Below, one piece after another: positions 14,901 through 30,421 of a stretch of 64,000 nucleotides of DNA (its first letter is position 1; each line of letters starts with the position of its first letter). Both the position numbers and the translations under genes were made by a program. Source of the stretch: Elysia crispata (lineage: Eukaryota > Mollusca > Gastropoda > Plakobranchidae); the NCBI GenBank assembly GCA_033675545.1, contig JAWDGP010005297.1:298055-362054 (forward strand). Reading direction: 5' to 3'. Under the pieces are notes generated by a model. The model was not told the DNA's origin and ran no database searches. It worked only from the letters and a program-made list of their open reading frames with translations.

Positions 14901-16330
14901 TTTTTTTCCATACTAGTATACCGATGCATTTCAAATGTTTACAAATTATAAGGATTCAGCTTTTTATTCAAAACTTGGTACATGGGAATGGCTTAGCATT
15001 GCATTTGAGATGAGCTTTTTACATAAGTTTCTTCCCTTTGAATCTTTTCCAACACCATGATAGCCTAGAAGACATTAATTTGAAGCTAGTAATAGAAAGG
15101 TTATCAACTACAGTAACTTATGTGGCATTGCAGTCGGGTTTCAGACTTGGGATCATTTGGTCATGGATTCAAATCTTTACAAGGCATTTTAATTGGGAAA
15201 GGGACTTCAAAAGATTTTTCATAGCTTAACACAGGCAGGTGTGAATGGATGTTGTCTAACTGAAAGCAAAAGCCTGAAAGAGATTCGCATTTTGTCTGAG
15301 CATGACAATGATTGGCATATAATGTATCCACTTTATATATTTCAAAACCAGAATAATCTGGGTTGTAATTGTTCTTCTAGGATTGCGAAGAAATCTTTTC
15401 CTTTTAACATGTAGTTAAGTATTTCATAGAAAGATAAAATCAGTTTTACTAATATACTTCACATCTAGACCTACATGTCTTCAATTAAGATAAATGACTA
15501 AAGTGCTGGACCCTTACATTCAAAAACAGCACCATTTTGACTTGTCTTACTTACCTCAACATACAGATTGGTTCATCTCCACCTCAGGTACCTCAACAAA
15601 CCTGAAATTACAAAACATGGAAAAAGATCTTACTTTCATGTTGGATCATCCCATATATTTGGCATTTAAAATACGCTACAAGGTACAGTGCATGTTTTCA
15701 ACTGGTCCACTATTCTTAAGACTTTACACAATTTGTAATATTTATGTATGGGACTCACAAGCAAGTTAACTTATTATTCGGAATTATTAAAAATGCCAAA
15801 TTGATAGCTAGAAAATGTTTCTTTGGTAATTGAAATATATGTTTTTACGAAAAACAAAAATATTTTGGAACAACAACTAAAATATTAATGGGCCCTTCTG
15901 CATTCACATTCATGTTAATATCAATGACAGCCTAAAATTTTAAAAATCTTTTAACCACGTCAAGATTTAAAATTCAACAATTAGATAATATATAATTATA
16001 AAACTAATCTATTGTGCAGTGTGATGCAATGGTGTCCACTCCAATATTACAAAAAGAAACATCAAGTCCCAAATCATTGAAGGTCTTAAATGAGAGAAAA
16101 ATACTGAGTGAGAATAGTTCTATGCATTTCTACAGTTTCTTCGAAAATTCGTGACTTTAGTCCTGCACACATAAATTTACATGTACGAAAAACTACAAGA
16201 ATCAAACTTTTTTCAGAGTGTGAGACTTCAAAAGCTTATTATAATTCTATCAATTAGCTATCCCTGCTCTGTCTCTGGGGCTCAGAATAAAATTATAATG
16301 AGAATCTGCAACACACAAACACACAAACAC
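11947..16330. other. intergenic region, no gene recognised
   Basis: Short open frames occur on both strands (for example 13059-13583), but none shows a family motif. AGGCCT words cluster at 12627-14855. A compositionally odd G/C-rich patch is at about 12820-12890. I see nothing else I can name. Confidence 0.4.
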
Positions 16331-16515
<185 letters not shown>

Positions 16516-16650
16516 TATGCGCCAGATTTGATTTTACACCCACTTGTGCTCACAAGGTGACCTATAGGTTGGGAGGAGCATGTAGCACAGTAGAATACCT
16601 ATGTTGGTACCAATAAGTATTGGTTGGTAATGCAGTTTCAATAAAGCACC

Positions 16651-17410
16651 TAGATAGGCTTTCATGACCGTAACAAACCATAAATACTTATTTTGGCAAT
16701 TTTTTTTAATTATGTGTAGGTTTATGGTTCATGGTTAATGAGCTTATTAACGTAGAATAATAAAAACAGGATTTGAGAAAAAAAAAGTTTTCAAAGAGAG
16801 GTTGATAGGATAGAATATTTTTAATTTAAAATATCAGCAATTCTGTTAATGAAAGATAAAAAGTGCAATGAATGAAAAACAGATAGGTGATTAATTTAGT
16901 GTCATGATTGTTGAAGGAAAAACACAAGCAGATTAAATTAAATCTCATTTACATAAAACTTTTGAGTCTAGTCAAAGCTTTAAGAATCAGTGTGTAATCC
17001 TTATTTATGAATGAAACTATGCAGATTATAGATAGGCTTTTATTGCCAAAAAAAAAAAACTTTAATAGCCTATTTATTTTTGCAATCTTAAAATTATTTT
17101 TTTTTAACTAAGTATATGGTTCGTGTTTTTAATGAGTTTAAAAAATGCAGAGTGATAGAAACATAGGATTTCATAAAAAAAAAGTTTTCAACGAGAGATT
17201 AATTGGATATCTTAAGATATTTTCAGTTTAAAATATCAGCAACTCCTTTAATGAAAGATCGGAAGTACAATGAATGTAAAACAGATAGATGATTAATTTA
17301 ATGGCATAAAGGGTGATATAATAAGAGCATTCAGAGTAGATTAAATCTCATTTACAGACAGCAATTAAATTTTTGAGTCTAGCTAGAGCTTCAAGAGTTA
17401 GTGTGTACTC
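16651..17410. repeat. diverged tandem duplication, two ~350-380 bp copies
   Basis: Copy A (about 16651-17000) and copy B (about 17029-17410) share colinear blocks: TAGATAGGCTT, a poly-A run followed by AGTTTTCAA.GAGAG, TTTAAAATATCAGCAA, AATGAAAGAT, ACAGATAG.TGATTAATTTA, ATTAAATCTCATTTACA, TTTTGAGTCTAG and AGTGTGTA.TC. Substitutions and small indels are frequent, so the duplication is old. No coding content is seen. Confidence 0.8.
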
Positions 17411-18439
17411 GTTTTGTTCAAACTTCAAAGCAACCATGAAATAGATTAAATATGTGCAGTTACTTTACAATTAAGCAACGAGAATAAGGAGGTATGAGAC
17501 AGTCTGATAGTAAAGGAGAACAAAGAAAAAATCTTCATAAAACAAGGTTCAGCCTCTTGACTTATTCAGTGCCTCAAATAACTTAGGAGACATCCAGTGC
17601 AAAATATATAAATTTTTAACAATTTTAACGGCAGACTATGCTTTCCTACCATTGGTCTTATAGTGATAGCAAATCAAAACTGCCAACAAAGGCAGAGGCC
17701 TGATACCATACACATCCACTTCAATATCTCAACTTGTGTTTTTGTGTAGATCTCAGTGAACGCTCCCTTTCTTAAGTTCTCTCAGTTTCACAGGTTAACC
17801 AGAGGCTGTGATAAATGGCACCTAGATTGGTCCCAAATGATTTGAAGTATGCACTTGGGCAGTCATGGTGGTCAGATCTCTGCCATGAAAGTGGAGGGTT
17901 GGTATGACTGAGGTAGGGAAAAATAAGGAGGAAGTGTAGAATTGCCGTTATCTAGTTCTTTTGTTTTTCTGTCATAGTAACAGCCACTTGCAAAGAAAAT
18001 GGAATAAGTAACTAGAGGTAACCATCTCAAAACATGGTAGCCATAGACATGCCTTGGGCAGACATATCTAAATTGCAATTTTTTCTTCACACTCTGGATA
18101 TGTTACCATTATGTCAAAGACAGAGAAAGAGACACCTTTATATTGTTTGATATTCTTAGCAAAGTTAGAACGTCTACCAAGAAATTGAGATGGTGTGTTT
18201 AGAACTACAACTGAAGATAATGACATTTCAATTATGCTTGCCAGTAAAGGCCTAATATTATAAGCATCACAGCACCCATCTCAGAGCCTCGTCGCCTACA
18301 TACTGGTGCATCACAGCTAAGAAAAATTTTCCTTACAGCCAAACATACATTTGGGTGCAAAGCAGAAGGGGGGGTTAAGGGATGGGCTTTTTGGAAGTAG
18401 CCTCATCTCAAAATAGAAATATTAGTTTCAGTTGAACAA
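17411..18439. other. intergenic stretch, no gene recognised
   Basis: Moderately mixed composition, with short frames only (for example 17872-18090 minus) and no family motif. It could hold more of the LINE remnant that follows, but no reverse-transcriptase motif was identified. Confidence 0.35.
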
Positions 18440-18750
18440 GCCTTTGATTTGTAAACTGCAGGAAATCTCAAAGAGCGATCTTCAGACCCAGAACTGGTCA
18501 TGGCTAACTCGGGGCACATTTATTAAAACTTGGTATATTAAAGCCAGTTCTGCCGGGTGCACCTGTGGGTTTGCAGAAAAGACAGTTACCCACAAGACTG
18601 TCCTGTTTTAAAACTGCAAGAGACCACACATGGTCAACATCCAGCACGCTACATGACAAACTTTGGCGCTCACTAGCCAGCCTTGAACAGACAAGCAGCT
18701 TCCTTGGGGAGGCTGGAATTTTGACAAGACCAGGAACGCAAAAAAGAAGA
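18440..18750 (+). mobile_element. decayed LINE ORF2 C-terminal fragment
   Basis: Two frames joined by a frameshift match the usual end of non-LTR retrotransposon ORF2. One reads a C-x-C-G-x-x-E-x-T-V-x-H zinc-knuckle-like motif (AGCTCGFAEKTVTH) near 18550-18590. The next gives TLHDKLWRSLASLEQTSSFL then EAGI, the typical LYGSxxDLxxTAxFIxExGL tail. An in-frame stop and the frameshift show it is dead. Exact clade and limits are unclear. Confidence 0.55.
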
Positions 18751-24120
<5,370 letters not shown>

Positions 24121-24325
24121 TACGTAATCTAAGAAGAAATTTGTAGATACATAACCGAAGACGAAAGTTTCAGCACATAATCGAAAGCGAATGCAATATC
24201 TGAAGACGAATGCAAACATAGTTGTATCAGAAGAAGAATCCAGTATAATTAATATGGAAGACAAATCCAGATTCAAAACCGAAGGGCATTCAGACAAAAC
24301 TTCAAAGCCGAATTTAAAATCGGCC
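24121..24325. repeat. degenerate ~25-bp array with GAAGACGAA core
   Basis: The core GAAGACGAA or a variant recurs near 24133, 24157, 24183, 24202, 24230, 24257, 24281 and 24304, i.e. every 19-28 bp, separated by AT-rich spacers such as ATAACC, ATAATC and ATATCT. The minus strand reads repeated TTCGTCTTC. It looks like an old minisatellite. A coding repeat is unlikely because spacing does not keep frame. Confidence 0.5.
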
Positions 24326-25676
24326 TATAATATTAAATTATCTGAGCGATAAGAGGGGGAAAATTCATCCTTTCGGCTTGAATAAATTTCTCGCTCGTCA
24401 TCTCTAAAAATAGCCGGTAATGCTAAAATTCATATGGCCCTATCAAGTTGCAGGATATGTTATGTTTTCGTTATTTTTACTTTCTCGAGCGTGCAGTAGG
24501 CCTATATCTAAAACTAATCTAAAGCAAATTAACCGTTTATACTTTGAAAACAATGCCTGTCAATGGAAAGGCTGCACCTCTGAGAGTTCAATTGAAACTA
24601 GCAAACTTATTGGAGTGGCCAACTTTCATATTTTGGCCGAATTTTCTACGTTCCTCCAATTGAATCTAAACGTTGGGAAATTAAAGGAGACGAAACAGAG
24701 ATAGTGGAAAATTTAGGTAGAACTAATAGATAAAGACATGCACTATTTCTAGATCCTTCAGTCTCAAGTAACGGTATTGTTTAAAATAGAAAAGAATGTC
24801 TTGTATCAATCTATCATGTTTGAAAAATGATTTTCTATTATTTATTTGTGTTTTTCTCGTAGTTTTCGCAATCATTTTTTATTAAGTCAGGTGCATACTA
24901 CACAGATCTACCAGGAAGATAAACTGAAATAAATTAAAAAAAATAAATAAAACCAAACCAGAGCAAAAAAAGTTTTCGAAGAAATTCATGGATGTTGTAA
25001 ATACTCTATCCATCTTTGATTCTACCTCATCTTCATGTGCACCGAGTGCAAAGAAAGATCACTCTTATTAGTTGTTATAATCAAGTGTATGATATTGCTC
25101 GTGTTCATTTCATTCATATTTGAAGGGAATTCTAGCTAAGACCTCAAGATTAGATCTATATTAATTCTAATCAAAATCTAGATCTATTTGGAATAACTTT
25201 TCTACGGAGCACTTCAAAAACGTAAGCCGAGTGCCAATGGCACAATGAGTTAATATTAGTGCAGTGAGAAGGCCTTACGGATCCAGATTCTAGATCTCTA
25301 GTCTAGATCTGTAATTGTAGATTCAAGAAAAAGTTCTTGATCTAGATCTAGTTTTAGTTTGGAAAGAGTTCCTTTTAGGTACGGACGGTTTTTTACATAG
25401 AAGAAACAGTAACAACAGATAAGAGACAGAGCTGAAATAAATTAATTTTTCTTTGTGCAACCCCAATCAAAAACCAAGCCCAATCTTTTTCTATGGTCCC
25501 GATCAAACGAAGCCCTCTTTGGTGTGTAAATTAGTCCGTACCTAAAAGGAACTCTTTCTTTTAGTTTTAATACCGGCCCTGTTAAATTAAAAAAAATAAT
25601 AATAATAATATAATTCCTCAGACCTGAATCCATGATTTGCTTTTAAATTCGGTTCTATACCATTTATAATCAAGTG
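24326..25676. other. intergenic stretch rich in TCTAGATC words
   Basis: TCTAGATC/GATCTAGA words occur near 24750, 25177, 25291, 25305 and 25340. An (AAT)n tract lies near 25597-25613. No gene is recognised; frame 24420-24704 (+) has no family motif. Confidence 0.45.
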
Positions 25677-25677
25677 A

Positions 25678-25991
25678 AATAAGCGAGGCTTACCTTAGTA
25701 AGGTGATGATTGCTTTGTTTCCTATTTTATAGGAACAGTTGTCAGGAGCAGCAATGAAAATTGAGAAGGTTCCGCGGGAGATGCCACTAGCCAGACTCTA
25801 TAGTGTAATTCGTTTGTGCTTGTGTAAGTTTCTGAACACTAATGACAACTTTGAACTATGCATAGCCATATATAGTTAGATCAAAAAGGAGGGAAGGGAG
25901 GGCAATTTACATCTCTGTTCCTGATGACTGTTTCTATAAAATCGGAAACAATCATCACCTTACCAAGGTAAACCTCGCTTGCTTCGCTTAT
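25678..25991. mobile_element. MITE-like element with ~70-bp inverted terminal arms
   Basis: The left arm 25678-25746 and right arm 25920-25991 are imperfect reverse complements. Both contain AAGCGAGGYTTACCTTRGTAA, GGTGATGATTG, GTTTCC, ATTTTATAG and AACAG, with small indels. About 170 bp lie between the arms. TTATAAT lies just outside each arm and may be a target duplication. It is about 200 bp past the end of the DIRS relic, so it could be a separate MITE or a terminal part of that element. Confidence 0.65.
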
Positions 25992-26189
25992 AATGTTATC
26001 TCAGCAGCCATCAGGCTCAAGGGTATGACTTGAGAAATTTAGATCCATACGCACAAATGAGCAATATAAAAATGATTATATTATAATGCACTTGCTTGCA
26101 TATTTGCATACTTTTACAAGAGCTTTACAATGTGGTTGTCATAAATTTAGTTATTTCAGTTTTTTATAATTGTCAATAATAGAAGCCCC

Positions 26190-29100
26190 AAAATTTGATT
26201 TTGATGTCTTTTTATAAACTTTGTACAGTTATTATCATTGGCCCAACCAGTTGCATTGATGGTAGATATTGATAGACCAGTGCTGTATGTATATGAAGCT
26301 ATATCTGATCTTTCTGACACTAGTTTTATCCAGCGTGTTATTGAGTCTTTGCTGGCTTGTGAGGCTCTTGCCTGCTTAAAAGTAAATTACTCTCATCTTT
26401 TTTAAGTTCAGATGTTTGTTTTGTATTATACATTTCAAGTAGATTGACTACACAAAGGGAACAGTTGACTCAAAGGAAACGCAATTACACAGGTGCTTAA
26501 TGCACTCCTTTACAAGAATATTAGATCAAGCTATGCACAAAAAATACACATCTATCGTCTGATAAATTCATAATGATTTATGTGTAAAGCATGTGAAATT
26601 TGAGTGTTGCCCAGATAGTAAAGCTAGTAGCTTTTATAAGTTTTCTCGCCAACTCTTTAACTAGTTTAAGAGTAAGCGATTCTTAAGGCTATCAGGTTTT
26701 AAAATATTCAAAACATCATCAACTTTCCACATGCTTGTCCTTGCTGCTTGAGGCATTGTAGGTTGAAGCTCATAGAAGCCTGTCATGAGCCACTTGACAA
26801 TAGGTAAGATACCAAACTTATCATCTTACACTCCCAGCAGGCATGAAAAAGCTGACCTGGCAATGCATAACGAGGAGTGTGAAACTCTCTGTGCAGGTCA
26901 GTTAAGAAATCAGAAGCTGTTGCTGTAGCCGTGGAAGAGGGATCTTAAGTCCGTTTAGCTGCAAACTCTTGCAAATTGGAAATGATGGTGGCGTATACTT
27001 TCTTTGTGTCAGGTTTCTGTGATGACATGATGATGTCAATAGCTTCACTTGAAATGCCTTCGTTTACATATACATGACACTTTGCAAACTAGTATTTTCA
27101 AGTATTTATGTAGCCAATGGGCAGTATGACTGAATTGTCTGTCGGCATCTCCATTAGAACTAGATTTGGCCTATTTGGGGTGACAACTACGCCCGTCACC
27201 ATGGCCTTCTGGATTTTTTGCAGTGTCCTGGAAACTAGAGTAATCAGGAAAGCTACGAAATTATAAGTGAACCAGTTCAGTGAAAATGCATCTACCGCAA
27301 AGGCATCAGGGTCAGGTTTGAAGGAGGTGAATATATTTCTAACTGTTTATTTATTCTCAAAGAAATCAGATCAATATTTGGAGTATATTTTAGAAGCTGG
27401 AAAGTCTCTTTCATTAAGCTTGGTTGTAGCATCCACTCACAATCCAAGGTTATTTTCCTGGATTCTGTAGGGGCTTCTTCATTTAGACAACCCTGAATAT
27501 ATGTTGCTCTAACCCAAATGCTTCTTGCACCAGTACAAAAGCTGTTTCACTATAGAATTCAGAGATTCAGTTTTCTGTTATCCCATTTTATTTGTGCAAT
27601 GTAAAGAACTAGTATTGTCAAGCTTTAGTTGAATAAATTTGTGTTCTTCCTGTCTTCAGCGTAAAATAAAGCCAATAGTTCTGGACAGTTTATGTGGTAT
27701 TGTGATATTTCTCTTTCTGTCTAGTGGCCACAAGTCGCTTCTCCATTACATACTGCACCCCGTCCAGAGTTACCAGCATCAGTTTTTGTAACCTGAGAAG
27801 GGCTGTGGTGACTAATGACATGCTCGTTCGGCAAATTCTGAATCCGCCACTGGATCTTTTGTAGAGAGTTCTGAAACAATGTTATTTTTGCTTCCCAACT
27901 ACCTTTATTTGCTTTAAAAGCTGAGGATTTGTATTGTTCAAACGCACAGTACTGGTAGTGCAGCAGTCTGTGCATAGCTGACCTATCAGACGTGCTAGTT
28001 CTCTTATAGTAACTCTAGGCTGCTCATAGATATTCACTCAGTTTGCAATAATCTTACTCTTTCTGGCCTTTGTTTACATAATAAAGTGTTTCAAATTCCA
28101 TGATATTACCTGTGTGGGCTCTAAAATTTACTTATCAGGATGTACAACATCCCAATTTGTCAAACAAAGTTACTGTATCAATTTATAACATTTTCTTTGC
28201 ATGATTCAATTGATTTATCCACTAGCAAAGAATCGTCAAGAAATCCCATGGGTACATGACCCTAACTGTGTGATGTACCGTAGATGGGTTTTGTAAGTTT
28301 GGTAAAATTTCTTGGTGCCTGGGACAGGCCATTGGGGTAACAGGTAAATTGATACAAATCACCATTTAAACTTCAAAAGCTTTTGGCTTGAAATGTAATG
28401 GGCACACTGAAGTAAGCATGTTAGATGTCTATGTTTGCCATAAAGCAATTGAGCATGATTAGTGTCATTGTCTTCTCAAAGGTTTCGGTCTTAAATTTCT
28501 TATAAAGGACACAATTATTAAGATTGTTAAAATTGAAAATAACCCGTAGAGATGCATCCTTTTACTGCCTAGTGGTGAAGTGGAAATACCTGATGTTTTG
28601 TTCTGGTGTTGTTTTCCGAATGATATTATATGAAGCTAGCTTAGCTATCTTATTATTTACCTTTGATATTTGCTCTAGATAAGGGAACTTGAATATGTGT
28701 TTGGTATTTATAGCTATGCTCTGGTTCAGCCATTAGTGCTACAAAAGTCCCTTCAAATATTTCTAAGATATTTCTTCCCATTTTGTGATGCAATGTCAAA
28801 TTCAGCCACCTTCTAAATTAAGCTTTTTATATTGTAAATATTCTATTTCTTTCTCTATGTTTGTTAGCAAAGCACTGACCTGCAGCTTTAATGATATAAT
28901 GACATCATTTATCTAAGCGGTGAGAGTCGGTATGGTTTACTCTCTTCCCCCCCCTCCTCGTTTTCAAAAAGGACCGGTAGATTTGGATGTGTCCATGCTT
29001 TTTTGCATCTTTCAGGCTTTGCTTAAATGTCTTTGCAATAAAGAAGAGTTTTCAATGCCTCAATTGTTGCATCACAAAGCATTTTAAAGTTGGGAAGAAG

Positions 29101-29760
29101 CATGTAGCGCATAAGATCACAGTGGAAGTTTGTGACATACTTGTGCGAATGGTCCATCAGGATCATGGTATCTATAAGGCTTGTAAGCCGTGTTTCATTA
29201 ATGTCACTTTTAGCTCAATTGTCTATGCATCTGACAAGAGTGATCGTTGCATATGATAAATTTTTCTGGACATTGGTCATCAGTCCTTTTGGCCGGAGTT
29301 TTCAGTGAACACCACATTTCCTTGTTTGTATGTGGAGCGGTCAGTATCTGACATTGAGTCGGGTTTTTTTTTTTGTAGTAGTCAAATTTTGCCTTTAGTT
29401 TCTTAGGACCAGTTTTGGTTTGAAGCCTTTTTGTGAGAAATGTAGCTAGGCTAGGTGATAAATCTTCCCCATCCTCATTGTTGATCATAAACTCTTCCTC
29501 TGCCACAGTAAATGGATCAGATATCCCTGCTGGCCCTGGTTTATCGTGAGTGTTGGGTATCTGGCACAGCCATTCATTGCCAGAGGTGGCTGATTCCTAA
29601 TTGTGATACAAGGTTGTTGTACTGAAGTATCTAGAACTGACTGTAACTTGGTGTTAATGAGGAGATGACAATGAGGTTACATGGTCAAGCTTGACCTTAA
29701 GATCCATATCAGTGTAAGAGATGGGTCTGGATGACTTTGGGGTAGCCTTGGTCTGTCTTG
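26190..29760 (-). mobile_element. decayed DIRS-like (tyrosine-recombinase) retrotransposon
   Basis: DIRS elements encode gag, RT/RNase H and a tyrosine recombinase (YR) instead of an integrase. Reading the minus strand from 29.7 kb down, and tolerating frameshifts and stops, the order is: gag-like (about 29590-29240, KKLKAKFDYYKKK), RT (about 28690-28190, with PNGLSQAPRNFTKL and a FLDD box), RNase H (about 27900-27720, KIQW.IQNLPNEH), the RT/RH connection (about 27400-27150, FKPDPDAFAVDAFSLNW), YR N-terminus (about 27060-26650, GISSEAIDIIMSS, FLTDLH) and YR C-terminus (about 26370-26190, TRWIKLVSE, INATGWAND). The expected HSTR box reads as YSTG and the catalytic Tyr is not retained, so the YR is inactive. 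Order and motifs fit DIRS rather than Ngaro, but termini are undefined. Confidence 0.8.
28190..28690 (-). pseudogene. reverse transcriptase remnant of the DIRS-like element
   Basis: The minus-strand translation shows the DIRS-type block order: DASLRVIFNFNNLNN, then a metal-binding Asp in MANIDI followed by YFSVPI, then LYQFTCYPNGLSQAP with FTKL, then GFLDDSL (28226-28246). Several stops interrupt it. The upstream basic segment and the PNGLS.AP motif separate it from Gypsy or LINE RTs. Confidence 0.75.
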
Positions 29761-29851
29761 TAGCTTTTGCAAAAGTGGTTGTTTTTGCCTGTAAAGCTTC
29801 AAGAATAATGTGAAATGATTGGAAACCAGACTTCTCCCGTTTATTTAAAAG

Positions 29852-29913
29852 TTAGTTAAAAGTCCATTTTCTGACAAGTAACCCATAACAGATTATAGGT
29901 GACTTTTAACTAA
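29852..29913. repeat. short perfect inverted repeat (13-bp arms)
   Basis: TTAGTTAAAAGTC (29852-29864) and GACTTTTAACTAA (29901-29913) are exact reverse complements 36 bp apart. It lies just outside the DIRS-like relic's recognisable 5' side and may be part of its terminus or a chance hairpin. Confidence 0.4.
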
Positions 29914-30421
29914 TTATTATCACGATGATGAGATGTAATTTGTTCTCTGAAAATGCGATACGATTAAATAAGGCCATAAGCCATTCAGGCAAATTATTGT
30001 ATTCTTCACTGAATAGAATCAGACTAAATTAAATCAGCGGTTGAAACTGGGAAATGGTTGATTTTATGGCTATAGGTAAGACTGGTTAATAGTAACTTCT
30101 AGTAAAACATATATTTGCAGAGTTTAAAAATTTAAAATTATTAAAAGACACAAAGTTCACGCAAGAAGTTGAGCACCAATAATCTTCAGAGAAGAAGATA
30201 ACACACGTAAGTCCAGTAGCAGTAAGAAGGAAGAAATTCATGTCGTGCTAGCTTGACAATTCCCAGCAAACTGGCTAGCAGCATCTCCTGCTGTTCTCAA
30301 GTTACTCTGTAGAGCCTAATGGCTGGTGAGATAACATATAATTTATTATTCTGTTTGAATCCTGTTTGGGTCCTGTATCATATTAAATCTATCTTCTACC
30401 CTTAGAAAGAAAGTTAACAAC

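Noticed and set aside
25733-25823. Exon-like + strand stretch with acceptor and GTAAGT donor
   Set aside because: It starts inside one arm of the long inverted repeat and its phase does not join the next open stretch directly; better explained as part of a MITE.
26222-26382. Exon-like + strand stretch of ~50 codons
   Set aside because: The complementary strand encodes recognisable DIRS tyrosine-recombinase C-terminal motifs, in line with the rest of the minus-strand relic.
29210-29506. Apparent 98-aa minus-strand gene
   Set aside because: It has no ATG at its start and is the surviving gag-like piece of the DIRS relic.
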